A stretch of DNA of 52,467 nucleotides, taken from the NCBI GenBank assembly GCA_905233755.1, contig CAJODM010000014.1:1-52467 (forward strand), given 5' to 3'. A model generated the notes under the pieces. That model worked only from the letters and a program-made list of their open reading frames with translations, had not been told where the DNA came from and did not search any database. The stretch is from an uncultured Ruminococcus sp. (GTDB lineage: Bacteria; Bacillota; Clostridia; Oscillospirales; Acutalibacteraceae). Of the stretch, positions 1 to 8,314 are shown piece by piece (position 1 is the stretch's first letter; every line of letters starts with the position of its first letter). The translations under genes were made by a program, and so were the position numbers.

Positions 1-2
1 AG

Positions 3-158
3 TAGTCTGTTAGGCCTAAAACTTTATAAGCATTACTGCGTCTATTTGCGTCATACTTCGTCCTTGACCTTGACAGGCGCCAGCCTGCCTGCGGTCTCGA
101 CCTCGTCTGACACAAATATACTTGTAATCAGATATCAACTTTTAGACTTAACAGACTA
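3..158. repeat. Small element bounded by 20-bp imperfect terminal inverted repeats
   Basis: Bases 3-22 and 139-158 are inverted copies of each other with a few mismatches: both read TAGTCTGTTA outward-in, followed by a CTAAA core. The 116 bp between them hold no convincing gene. This is the shape of a MITE-like or decayed insertion element, but no target-site duplication is visible because the left flank is only 2 bp long. It could also be one long imperfect hairpin. Confidence 0.4.
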
Positions 159-160
159 CG

Positions 161-305
161 GGTGAAGAATCTGAAAGTGCTCACCTTTCGGTCAGATTGG
201 ACATGACAGGTGTAATCATATTGGATAGATTGCACTATAAGATACTTCGCTAATGCTCAGGATAACACACTGAGGGGCTATCGCATTTCTTAGTGCGACA
301 GCCCC
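161..305 (+). repeat. 145-bp dispersed repeat, copy 1, ending in a terminator-like hairpin
   Basis: This block matches 15114-15258 with about five mismatches in 145 positions, in the same orientation. It contains an internal stem near its left end (AATCTGA pairing with TCAGATT) and ends in a strong hairpin at 274-305. In this copy the hairpin is followed by TTTTTT, so here it looks like a working intrinsic terminator. Nothing in it codes convincingly. It could be a non-autonomous mobile repeat or a duplicated small RNA gene. Confidence 0.75.
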
Positions 306-311
306 TTTTTT
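274..311 (+). terminator. Intrinsic terminator at the end of repeat copy 1
   Basis: GGGGCT(A)TCGCA pairs with TGCGA(C)AGCCCC around a short loop and is followed directly by TTTTTT. It lies upstream of the adhE promoter and would insulate adhE from transcription entering from the left. Confidence 0.6.
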
Positions 312-407
312 ATGACAGAACAGCGGTACTGCCGCCCGGTCTTATACTAAGTTTCACCGAATCACTTTCTCTGCCACCACACCAGTCGCGCCGTCTGCCC
401 TGTCATA

Positions 408-425
408 TTGTTAATAATTTAACAA
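408..425. promoter_or_regulatory. Rex-type redox operator upstream of adhE
   Basis: TTGTTAATAATTTAACAA is a perfect 18-bp palindrome with 7-bp arms and a 4-bp centre. It fits the Clostridia-type Rex site TTGTTAANNNNTTAACAA. Rex is an NADH/NAD+-responsive repressor that commonly controls adhE. The site lies about 30 bp upstream of the proposed -35 box. No rex gene is in the window. Confidence 0.75.
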
Positions 426-456
426 CTTCTGCCGTGTATCTTGTCACATCTGATGA

Positions 457-485
457 TTGCATAGACACCCGCGCTGTGGTATACT
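457..485 (+). promoter_or_regulatory. Sigma-A-like promoter of adhE
   Basis: TTGCAT, a 17-bp spacer and TATACT lie just upstream of the adhE ribosome-binding site AAAGGAGG (about 495-501). A start near 492 would give a very short leader. The Rex-type palindrome sits upstream. Confidence 0.5.
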
Positions 486-508
486 TTAATGGTAAAGGAG
501 GAACAGCC

Positions 509-3130
509 ATGAACACTACCACCATCGTTGACAGCGTCGAGATCCTCGAGCAGCGCATAAAGGAAGTGCGCGCGGCTCAGCGCCGGTTCTCGACCTATAC
601 GCAGCAGCAGGTCGATCATATCTTCAAGGCGGCTGCGCTCGCTGCGAACAAGGCGCGGCTCCCGCTTGCCAAGCTCGCGGTAGCAGAGACCGGCATGGGC
701 GTCGTCGAGGACAAGGTCATCAAGAACAACTATGCGTCCGAGTATATCTTCAACGCCTATCGCGATACCAAGACCTGCGGGGTGATCGAGGAGGACGAGC
801 GCAAGGGATATGTCCGTATCGCCGAGCCGATCGGCGTCATAGCGGCGGTGATCCCGACCACCAACCCCACCTCGACCGCGATCTTCAAGTGCCTTCTGTC
901 GCTCAAGACCCGCAACGGCATCATCATCTCTCCCCACCCGCGCGCAAAGCAGAGCACCATCGAAGCCGCCCGCATTATCCTTGAGGCGGCGGTCACTGCG
1001 GGCGCGCCCGAGGACATCATCGCGTGGATCGATGTGCCGTCGCTCGATATGACCAACACCCTGATGAAAGAGGCGGATATCATCCTCGCCACCGGCGGCC
1101 CCGGCATGGTGAAGGCGGCGTACAGCTCCGGCAAGCCCGCGCTGGGCGTCGGCGCCGGCAACGTGCCCGCCATCATCGACGAGAGCGCGGATATCGTGCT
1201 CGCCGTCAACTCGATCATCCACAGCAAGACCTTCGACAACGGCATGATCTGTGCCTCCGAGCAGAGCGTGCATGTCCCCGACAGCATCTATGAGGACGTC
1301 AAGGCCGAGTTTCTACGCCGCGGGTGTTATTTCCTCTCGCCCGACGAGCTCGACAAGGTGCGCCGCACCATCATCATCAACGGCTCGCTGAATGCCAAGA
1401 TCGTCGGCCAGAGCGCGTATCGGATCGCAAATCTCGCCGGCGTCGAGGTGCCGCAGAGCTCCAAGATCCTCATCGGCGAGGTCGAGAGCGTCGAGCTGTC
1501 CGAAGAGTTCGCCCACGAAAAGCTCTCGCCCGTGTTGGCGATGTACCGCTATACAACCGTCGATCAGGCGATCGACAACGCCGAGCGGCTGGTCGAGGAC
1601 GGCGGATACGGCCACACCGCCTCGATCTTTCTCAACGAGCACACCCGCCGTGAGGTGCTGGATGTGTTCTGCAGCCGGATGAAGACCTGCCGCATCGTCG
1701 TCAACACCCCGTCCTCACACGGCGGCATCGGCGATATCTACAACTTCTACCTTGCGCCGTCGCTGACGCTGGGGTGCGGCTCATGGGGCGGCAACTCTAT
1801 CTGTGAGAACGTCGGCGTCAAACACCTGATCAACATCAAGTCCGTTTTGAAGAGGAGGAACAACATGCTGTGGTTCAGAGCCCCCGAGAAGGTATATATC
1901 AAGCAGGGCTGCCTTTCGACCGCGCTCGAGGAGCTCGGCAAAGTTATGGGGAAGAAGAAGGCGTTCATCGTCACCGACAACTTCCTGTATCAGAACGGCT
2001 ATACCGCCCCGATCGAGAGCAAGCTCGACGAGATGGGCATCATGCACACCACCTTCAGCGAGGTCGCGCCCGATCCCACCCTGCTGTGTGCCAAGATGGG
2101 CGCCGAGCTGATGCGCAGCTTTGCTCCCGACGTCATCATCGCCGTGGGCGGCGGCTCGCCGATGGATGCGGCAAAGATCATGTGGGTGCTGTATGAGCAT
2201 CCCGACGTCGACTTCGACGACATGGCGATGCGGTTCATGGATATCCGCAAGCGCGTCTACACCTTCCCGCCAATGGGTGAGAAGGCGACCTTTGTCGCGA
2301 TACCCACGTCGGCGGGCACCGGCAGCGAGGTCACGCCGTTCGCCGTCATCACCGACGAGACGACCGGCATCAAGTACCCGCTTGCCGACTATGAGCTCAT
2401 GCCCGATATGGCGATCGTGGATGCCGATATGATGATGAACGCCCCCGCGGGGCTGACCTCTGCCTCGGGCATCGACGCGGTGTCCCACGCGCTCGAGGCA
2501 TACGCCTCGATCATGGCGACCGACTACACCGACTCGCTCGCGCTCGGCGCGCTGCGGATGCTGTTCGAGTATCTTCCCCGCGCCTATGACAGCGCCGTCA
2601 GCGGCACGCCGGACATCATCGCCCGCGAGAAGACAGCCAACGCCGCCACCATGGCGGGGATGGCGTTTGCGAACGCGTTCCTCGGTGTGATGCACTCGAT
2701 GGCGCACAAGCTCGGCGCCTATCACCATATCCCCCACGGGATCGCGAACGCCTTGATGATGAACGAGGTGCTGCGGTTCAACGCGTCCGACACCCCCACA
2801 AAGATGGGCACCTTCTCCCAGTATGACCATCCGCACACTCTCTGCCGCTACGCCGAGGTCGCCGAGATGCTCGGTATCGGCGGCAAGGACGACGAGGAGA
2901 AGCTCTCGGGTCTGATCGACAGGATCGACGCGCTCAAGTCCGCCATCGGGATCAAGCCGACCATCCGCGACTATGTGCCGGATGAGGAGCAGTTCCTCTC
3001 CACCCTCGACGAGATGAGCGAGAACGCGTTCGACGACCAGTGCACCGGCGCGAACCCCCGCTATCCGCTGATCTCTGAGATCCGTCAGATGTATCTCAAC
3101 GCCTACTACGGCGAGCATAAGGATATTTAA
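509..3130 (+). CDS. adhE: Bifunctional acetaldehyde-CoA/alcohol dehydrogenase
   Basis: AdhE reduces acetyl-CoA to acetaldehyde and then to ethanol with NADH, the main route for reoxidising NADH in many Clostridia. The protein is 873 aa, the normal length for the fusion. The N-terminal half is an aldehyde dehydrogenase with the catalytic Cys near residue 248 (GMICAS). The C-terminal half is an iron-dependent alcohol dehydrogenase with the NAD-binding GGGSPMDAAK motif and the His-rich metal site (DAVSHALEAY, then MHSMAHKLGAYHHIPHG). The frame stays open upstream, but the ATG at 509 has an ideal AAAGGAGG eight bases before it and is where the homologous protein begins. A Rex-like operator and promoter precede it, indicating redox control. 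It is followed closely by a phosphotransferase gene. Confidence 0.96.
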   Translation: MNTTTIVDSVEILEQRIKEVRAAQRRFSTYTQQQVDHIFKAAALAANKARLPLAKLAVAETGMGVVEDKVIKNNYASEYIFNAYRDTKTCGVIEEDERKGYVRIAEPIGVIAAVIPTTNPTSTAIFKCLLSLKTRNGIIISPHPRAKQSTIEAARIILEAAVTAGAPEDIIAWIDVPSLDMTNTLMKEADIILATGGPGMVKAAYSSGKPALGVGAGNVPAIIDESADIVLAVNSIIHSKTFDNGMICASEQSVHVPDSIYEDVKAEFLRRGCYFLSPDELDKVRRTIIINGSLNAKIVGQSAYRIANLAGVEVPQSSKILIGEVESVELSEEFAHEKLSPVLAMYRYTTVDQAIDNAERLVEDGGYGHTASIFLNEHTRREVLDVFCSRMKTCRIVVNTPSSHGGIGDIYNFYLAPSLTLGCGSWGGNSICENVGVKHLINIKSVLKRRNNMLWFRAPEKVYIKQGCLSTALEELGKVMGKKKAFIVTDNFLYQNGYTAPIESKLDEMGIMHTTFSEVAPDPTLLCAKMGAELMRSFAPDVIIAVGGGSPMDAAKIMWVLYEHPDVDFDDMAMRFMDIRKRVYTFPPMGEKATFVAIPTSAGTGSEVTPFAVITDETTGIKYPLADYELMPDMAIVDADMMMNAPAGLTSASGIDAVSHALEAYASIMATDYTDSLALGALRMLFEYLPRAYDSAVSGTPDIIAREKTANAATMAGMAFANAFLGVMHSMAHKLGAYHHIPHGIANALMMNEVLRFNASDTPTKMGTFSQYDHPHTLCRYAEVAEMLGIGGKDDEEKLSGLIDRIDALKSAIGIKPTIRDYVPDEEQFLSTLDEMSENAFDDQCTGANPRYPLISEIRQMYLNAYYGEHKDI

Positions 3131-3141
3131 GGAGGCACACG

Positions 3142-3897
3142 ATGAGCTTTGAAAATTATGAGATTCTGGCAGAACGCTCGAAGAAGGTCATCTACAAGGA
3201 CGGCGACAGCGTGCTGAAGGTATTCGACAGCGACTACAGCAAGGCGGATATCCTCAACGAGGCGCTCAACCTTGCGCGCATCGAAGAGACCGGGCTGAAG
3301 GTCCCCAAGCTCCTCGAGGTATCGAAGATCGACGGCAAATGGGCGATCCGCACCGAGTATATCGCCGGCAAGACCCTCGCCCGCCTGATGGAGGAGGATC
3401 CCGACCGGCTCGACGAGTATCTCGACCGATTTGTCACCATCCAGAAGGAGATCTTCTCAAAAGAAGCGCCCCTGCTCAACAAGATCAAGGACAAGTTCAA
3501 CCGCAAGATATCAGAGTCGCGGTTCGACGCCACCACCCGCTACGAGCTGCACACCCGCCTTGATTCGATGAAGAACCACAAGAAGATCTGTCACGGCGAC
3601 TTCACCCCCTCGAACATCATCATCACCCCGGGTGACGACTGCTACATCATCGACTGGTCCCATGTGACCCAGGGCAACGCCGCCGCCGACGCCGCACGCA
3701 GCTATATGCTCTTCTGCCTGCGCGGCAAGGACGAGGTCGCCGAGCGGTACCTCGAGCTGTTCTGCCGCAAGACCGATACCGCCAAGCAGTACGTCCAGCA
3801 GTGGATGCCCATCGTCGCCTGTACCCAGAGCGTCAAGGGCAAGGAGAGCGAGCAGGCGTTCCTCGAGCGATGGGTGAACGTGGTGGACTATGAGTAA
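3142..3897 (+). CDS. Aminoglycoside-phosphotransferase-fold kinase, TIGR02172-like
   Basis: This 251-aa protein has the bilobal kinase fold of the APH/choline kinase superfamily. The N-lobe carries VIYKDGDSVLKVF with the ATP-binding Lys. The C-lobe has the catalytic motif CHGDFTPSNIII and the metal-binding motif CYIIDWSHVTQG. It resembles the TIGR02172 family of small putative phosphotransferases whose substrates are unknown. TAAGGAGG across the adhE stop codon forms its ribosome-binding site, so it is probably cotranscribed with adhE. Resistance function is not implied, since proteins of this type are widespread in anaerobes. The substrate cannot be read from sequence. Confidence 0.8.
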   Translation: MSFENYEILAERSKKVIYKDGDSVLKVFDSDYSKADILNEALNLARIEETGLKVPKLLEVSKIDGKWAIRTEYIAGKTLARLMEEDPDRLDEYLDRFVTIQKEIFSKEAPLLNKIKDKFNRKISESRFDATTRYELHTRLDSMKNHKKICHGDFTPSNIIITPGDDCYIIDWSHVTQGNAAADAARSYMLFCLRGKDEVAERYLELFCRKTDTAKQYVQQWMPIVACTQSVKGKESEQAFLERWVNVVDYE

Positions 3898-4285
3898 GAT
3901 CGCCGTCGGTATGACGGCAGAACGCTGTGTGACCGTGACCGAGGAGCTCACTGCCGCCGCGGTCGGCTCGGGAACGCTCAGGGTATATGCCACACCCGCT
4001 CTGATCGCTCTGTGCGAGCGCACCTGTGCTGGGATGGTCGAGGAGCTGCTCGATCACGGGATCACCTCGGTCGGCACGCACATCGACATCGAGCACCTCT
4101 CCCCCACACCGGTCGGCGACCGCGTTACCTGTCGCGCAAGCGTGACCGCCTTTGACGGACGGAGGATCGACTTTGCCGTCGAGGTGTCCGACAGCGCCGG
4201 CATCATCGGCAGCGGCACCCACACCCGCTGTACCGTCAAGAGCGACTCCTTCCTGAAGAAATGCTATGAAAAATCAGCACAATAA
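3890..4285 (+). CDS. Hotdog-fold thioesterase, FlK-like
   Basis: This 131-aa protein matches the FlK/TTHA0967-type hotdog thioesterase pattern: an N-terminal VGMTAERCVTVTEEL, a central ATPALIALCERTCAGMVEELL helix region, then VGTHIDIEHLSPTPVGDRV and a final IIGSGTHTRCTV strand. Such proteins hydrolyse acyl-CoA thioesters; fluoroacetyl-CoA is the substrate only of the named family member. The gene overlaps the preceding kinase gene by 8 bp, so translation is likely coupled. Next to adhE it might remove unwanted acyl-CoA, but that is inference. Confidence 0.8.
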   Translation: MSKIAVGMTAERCVTVTEELTAAAVGSGTLRVYATPALIALCERTCAGMVEELLDHGITSVGTHIDIEHLSPTPVGDRVTCRASVTAFDGRRIDFAVEVSDSAGIIGSGTHTRCTVKSDSFLKKCYEKSAQ

Positions 4286-4290
4286 ACCAA

Positions 4291-4326
4291 CGACCTCCCG
4301 AGCATCCTCGGGAGGTCGATTTTTTA
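4291..4326. terminator. Intrinsic terminator between convergent operons
   Basis: CGACCTCCCGAG pairs with CTCGGGAGGTCG around CATC, followed on the plus strand by ATTTTTTAG. It ends the adhE operon. On the minus strand the stem would follow gatB but has only a weak T-run, so it may act mainly on plus-strand transcripts. Confidence 0.85.
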
Positions 4327-4344
4327 GTGGTTATTCTTCTGCTG

Positions 4345-5757
4345 TCAGCCGATCAGTTCCTTGAGCTTGACGGTGACGGCGGCGGCGTCGGCGCGGCCGC
4401 GCGACTGCTTCATCACGTTGCCGAGCAGCGCCATCAGCGCCTTCTCCTTGCCGCCCTTGTAGTCGGCGACGGCGTTCGGCATCGCGGCGATCGCGCTGCG
4501 GCAGTACTCGGCGAGGGTATCGTCGGAGAGACCCGCCATATCCTCCTCGGAGACAAACGCGGTCACGGGCTTGCCGGAGTCGAGCATCTTCTCGAGCACG
4601 GTCTTGGCGAGGTTGTTCCGGATCTTGCCCGCCTCGAGCAGCGCGCACAGCTCGCGCAGGTGCGCGGGCGTGGTGGACAGGTCGAACGCCTCCTTGTCCG
4701 CCTCGGTCTCCAGCCGGCGGAACATCTGCCCGATGATGAAGTTCGACACCGCCTTGGGGTTCTGCAGCCCGTCTGACGCGCTGTCAAAGAACTCGGCGAT
4801 AGCGCGGTACTTCGTCAGCATGGCGGCGTCCTTCTCGGGGATGCCGTAGTCGTCGATATAGCGGCGCTTCTTCTGCTCGGGCAGCTCGGGGAGCGTCGCG
4901 CGGATCTCCTCGACGCGGCTCCTCGGGACGCTGATGGTCACAAGGTCGGGCTCGCGGAAGTAGCGATAGTCGTGGGCGTCCTCTTTCGAGCGCATCGGCG
5001 AGGTGGTGCCGTCGGCGTCGTCATAGCGCAGGGTCTCCTGCACGACCGTGCCGCCGCTCTCGATGAGCTCCACCTGACGCTCATACTCATACTCCATCGC
5101 CTTGGCGATGTTGGTGATCGAGTTCATATTCTTGATCTCGGTGCGGGTGCCGAGCGTGTCGGAGCCGACGGGGCGAACCGAGATATTCACGTCGCAGCGC
5201 ATCGAGCCCTCCTGCATGCGGCAGTCGGACACGCCGATATAGCGCATAATCTGCTGCAGCCGCTCGACATACTCTTTTGCCTCGTCGATCGAGCGGAAGT
5301 CCGGCTCGGTGACGATCTCGATGAGCGGCACGCCGCCGCGGTTATAGTCGACATAGGTGTCGCCGTGGTTGTGGATCAGCTTGCCGGCGTCCTCTTCGAT
5401 ATGGATGCGCAGGATGCGGATCTGCCGTCCGTTCGACAGGGTGATGTGGCCGTGCTCGCACAGCGGCCTGTCATACTGAGAGATCTGGTACGCCTTGGGC
5501 AGGTCGGGATAGCAGTAGTTCTTGCGGTCCATCTTGGCGATCTCGGCGATCTCACAGTCGGTCGCAAGCCCCGCCATGATCGCATACTCGACGACGCGCT
5601 CGTTGAGCTTGGGCATCGTGCCGGGCAGCCCGATACAGACGGGACAGCAGTGGGTATTGGGCTCGCCGCCGAACGCGGTGGTGCAGGAGCAGAATATCTT
5701 GGTCTTGGTGGACAGCTCCACATGGGTCTCAAACCCCGCTACCAGCTCGTATTTCAC
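4345..5757 (-). CDS. gatB: Asp/Glu-tRNA amidotransferase subunit B
   Basis: GatB is the kinase/transferase subunit of GatCAB, which converts Glu-tRNA(Gln) to Gln-tRNA(Gln) and, where needed, Asp-tRNA(Asn) to Asn-tRNA(Asn). The sequence shows the conserved start YELVAGFETHVELSTKTK, CPVCIGLPGTMPKLN and RCDVNISVRP, and a C-terminal YqeY-like tail. I chose the GTG at 5757, whose GTGA overlaps the gatA stop by 4 bp and has a GGGGGGT ribosome-binding site seven bases upstream; this gives 470 aa. An ATG at 5772 in the same frame is the alternative and would add five residues. It is the last gene of the aspS-gatCAB operon. Confidence 0.95.
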   Translation of the reverse strand: MKYELVAGFETHVELSTKTKIFCSCTTAFGGEPNTHCCPVCIGLPGTMPKLNERVVEYAIMAGLATDCEIAEIAKMDRKNYCYPDLPKAYQISQYDRPLCEHGHITLSNGRQIRILRIHIEEDAGKLIHNHGDTYVDYNRGGVPLIEIVTEPDFRSIDEAKEYVERLQQIMRYIGVSDCRMQEGSMRCDVNISVRPVGSDTLGTRTEIKNMNSITNIAKAMEYEYERQVELIESGGTVVQETLRYDDADGTTSPMRSKEDAHDYRYFREPDLVTISVPRSRVEEIRATLPELPEQKKRRYIDDYGIPEKDAAMLTKYRAIAEFFDSASDGLQNPKAVSNFIIGQMFRRLETEADKEAFDLSTTPAHLRELCALLEAGKIRNNLAKTVLEKMLDSGKPVTAFVSEEDMAGLSDDTLAEYCRSAIAAMPNAVADYKGGKEKALMALLGNVMKQSRGRADAAAVTVKLKELIG

Positions 5758-7214
5758 AGCGCCACCCCCCATTTCGTCCCGACGAAGTTGTCGGTGTTCT
5801 TCTCATACTGATACGCAAAGTTCAGGATGGTCTTCTCGTCGAACCGGCGCCCGATGAGCTGCATCCCGATGGGCAGCCCCTCGCGGTCGACCCCGCACGG
5901 GATCGACACGCCCGGCAGCCCGGCGGTGTTCACCGGCACGGTACAGATATCGGACAGGTACTGCTCGATCTGGTCGGTCTCCTGCGAGAAGAGATACCCG
6001 CAGCGGAACGCGGTATTCGGCGCGGTGGGCGCCAAGATCACATCCACCGATGCGAACGCGTTCTCAAACGCCGACACGATCCTGCCGCGCAGGTTGACCG
6101 CCTTCTTATAGTAAGCGTCATAGTACCCCGCCGAGAGCACATAGGTGCCCATCAGGATGCGGCGCCGAACCTCCTTGCCGAACCCCTCGCTGCGGGTGCG
6201 GCAGATCATGTCATGGGTACCGTTATAGTGCTCTGCCTTATATCCATAGCGGATGCCGTCATAGCGTCCGAGGTTGGACGACGCCTCAGCCATGGCGAGG
6301 ATATAGTAGACCGGCAGCGAGAAGTCGAGCTCCGGCAGATCGAAGTAGACGATCTCGGCGCCGAGCTCCCGATATACCTGTGCTGCGGCGAGCACAGCGT
6401 CCCTGACATCGTCGGATACCCCATCGAGGTACTGGTTCGCGATGCCGATCCTGCGTCGGGCGATGCTGTCATCCAGCCGGGGACAGGTCGGCTCCGTGGA
6501 TCCCTGTGATGTAGAGTCCATGTTATCGTACTTTGCTATCGCGTCAAAGACAATGGCGGCGTCCTCGACCGAGCGCGTGATCGGCCCGATCTGGTCGAAC
6601 GAGCTGGCATAGGCGATCAGCCCGTAGCGCGATACCGCGCCATAGGTCGGCTTGAGCCCCACGATCCCGCAGAACGACGCCGGCTGGCGGATCGAGCCGC
6701 CGGTATCGGAGCCCAGCCCATAGACGGCAAGGTTGCCGCCGACGGCCGCCGCTACGCCGCCCGAGGAGCCGCCCGACACATGGTCGGTGCTGTGCGGGTT
6801 CTTCGAGCCGCCATAGTAGGAGGTCTCGCACGAGGAGCCCATGGCGAACTCGTCCATATTGGTCTTGCCGAGCATCACCACGCCCTGCTCCTGCAGCAGC
6901 CGATAGACGGTCGCGTCATAGATCGGGCGGTAGCCGGTCAGGATCTTGGAGGCGCAGGTGGTCTCGATCCCCTTGGTGGAGATGTTGTCCTTGAGCGTCA
7001 TCGGCACGCCCTCGAGCATCCCGATCTCCTCCCCGCGCGACAGCTTCTCGTCCACCGCACGCGCCTGGGCGAGCGCGGTGTCGGGGGTGACGGTGATATA
7101 GGCGTTCAGCGCCGCATTGTCATCCTTGATCGCATGTAGAAACCGCTGTGTCAGCTCGGTACAGGTGATCTCGCCGCTGACAAGCATCTCATGGATCCTT
7201 CTGATATCGCTCAT
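5754..7214 (-). CDS. gatA: Asp/Glu-tRNA amidotransferase subunit A
   Basis: GatA is the glutaminase subunit that frees ammonia for GatB. The 486-aa protein has the amidase signature with the Ser-cis-Ser-Lys triad: Lys in PMTLKDNI, and the serines in VSGGSSGGVAAAV and GSDTGGSIRQPAS. Length is normal. It starts one base after the gatC stop (TAA C ATG), with GGAGGG inside the gatC 3' end as ribosome-binding site, so the three subunits should be made in step. Confidence 0.97.
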   Translation of the reverse strand: MSDIRRIHEMLVSGEITCTELTQRFLHAIKDDNAALNAYITVTPDTALAQARAVDEKLSRGEEIGMLEGVPMTLKDNISTKGIETTCASKILTGYRPIYDATVYRLLQEQGVVMLGKTNMDEFAMGSSCETSYYGGSKNPHSTDHVSGGSSGGVAAAVGGNLAVYGLGSDTGGSIRQPASFCGIVGLKPTYGAVSRYGLIAYASSFDQIGPITRSVEDAAIVFDAIAKYDNMDSTSQGSTEPTCPRLDDSIARRRIGIANQYLDGVSDDVRDAVLAAAQVYRELGAEIVYFDLPELDFSLPVYYILAMAEASSNLGRYDGIRYGYKAEHYNGTHDMICRTRSEGFGKEVRRRILMGTYVLSAGYYDAYYKKAVNLRGRIVSAFENAFASVDVILAPTAPNTAFRCGYLFSQETDQIEQYLSDICTVPVNTAGLPGVSIPCGVDREGLPIGMQLIGRRFDEKTILNFAYQYEKNTDNFVGTKWGVAL

Positions 7215-7215
7215 G

Positions 7216-7494
7216 TTACGCCCTCCTGCGAACGAGGAAGTGATCCTCGGCCTGCTCGGGGGCGTTCGAGAGGATCATGCTCGGCGGCAGCGACGGCTGC
7301 ACCGCGTCCTCTCGGAACACATTCGACAGGTTGTTGATGTTGTCAAAGTCGCTCTCGCCCGCATCGACGGTGTTGATGGTGTCGGCGAACGCAACGATCT
7401 TCTGCATCTCTTCTGTGAGCGAATCGAGCTCGCTCTCATCGACGAACAGCTTTGACAGCAGGGCGATGTTCTCGATATCTTCTCTGGTTACCAT
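7216..7494 (-). CDS. gatC: Asp/Glu-tRNA amidotransferase subunit C
   Basis: GatC is the small clamp holding GatA and GatB together. The 92-aa sequence has the family pattern VTREDIENIALLSKLFVDE, then LTEEMQKIVAFADTINTVD, then an FREDAVQPSLP-type tail that wraps the partner. GAAGGAGAG lies before its ATG. Order gatC-gatA-gatB is the usual one. It follows a lipoprotein gene by 40 bp. Confidence 0.92.
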   Translation of the reverse strand: MVTREDIENIALLSKLFVDESELDSLTEEMQKIVAFADTINTVDAGESDFDNINNLSNVFREDAVQPSLPPSMILSNAPEQAEDHFLVRRRA

Positions 7495-7534
7495 GGTTTT
7501 ACTCTCCTTCCTGCCGCAAAGCAGGGGTACTCAT

Positions 7535-8302
7535 TTACTCATACGGGACATAGTCGCCGCCGGTCGCAACAAGAGAGAGCGTCACCGACAGATCGGTGAT
7601 CTCCTCTGATAACGGACAGTCGGGGTCCTCTGCCTCGACCCATACGCGCACGGTGATCAGCTTCGGCGCATGCTGGGTAAGGTGGAAGAGATAGCTCGTA
7701 TCCTCCGTATAGCTGCCCGCCTGCGGCTCTTTGGTGGTCTGGCCCGCGACGGGTTCGCCCTTGTCGGGCTCGAAGATCACGGTCATGTTGTTCTCATCGA
7801 ACGCAACGCGCACCGCCTTCTCCACGCCCGAGAGTGCCTCAGATCCGGTGGTGACGGTGGTTCCCTCGGCGTCGAGGTTCACCCACGCGTCCTTCTCACA
7901 GATGAACCACGCCTTATACTCGAGGTAGGTGCCCTCGTTCGCGGCGACCTTCTCGCCGCCGGTGTTGTAGAACGAGATGCCGTCAGTCGATGTCACCGGC
8001 GACAAGCTCATGTAGTACATCTTCTCGTATCCCTTGTCGCTCAGATAAACGCTGATGACGCTGTTGTCGAGGACGGCGCGGTAGTTGTCGGCGTCGTTGC
8101 CGTTGTTGACGGTGTCGCCGCGCAGCCCCGAGAGCAGGATATCGGTCAGATAGACGGCGTTCGCGTCATCGGGAACCTCATAGTTGACGGTCGCGGGCTC
8201 GCCGCTGACCGGTGATGACCCCGCGCATCCGGATAACACCGCGCACAGCCCCATCGTCAGCGCCAGCAGACAGACCGCCGCTCTCATCGAAAATCTCCTC
8301 AT
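7535..8302 (-). CDS. Lipoprotein of unknown function inside the aspS-gatCAB operon
   Basis: This 255-aa protein has a type II signal peptide: positive start MRRFSMR, a hydrophobic stretch, and lipobox LSGC with the acylated Cys near residue 26. The mature part is low in hydrophobicity and reads as alternating strands, with paired phrases about 80 residues apart; no enzyme motif is visible. It should be anchored outside the membrane. Its gene begins 12 bp after aspS and ends 40 bp before gatC, so it is probably cotranscribed with tRNA-charging genes, an odd setting for a surface protein. I do not recognise the family. Confidence 0.75.
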   Translation of the reverse strand: MRRFSMRAAVCLLALTMGLCAVLSGCAGSSPVSGEPATVNYEVPDDANAVYLTDILLSGLRGDTVNNGNDADNYRAVLDNSVISVYLSDKGYEKMYYMSLSPVTSTDGISFYNTGGEKVAANEGTYLEYKAWFICEKDAWVNLDAEGTTVTTGSEALSGVEKAVRVAFDENNMTVIFEPDKGEPVAGQTTKEPQAGSYTEDTSYLFHLTQHAPKLITVRVWVEAEDPDCPLSEEITDLSVTLSLVATGGDYVPYE

Positions 8303-8314
8303 CTTACTCTCCCC

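Noticed and set aside
293..508. A 72-codon N-terminal extension of AdhE
   Set aside because: It covers the terminator, the Rex-type operator and the promoter; the ATG at 509 has the ribosome-binding site and the family start.
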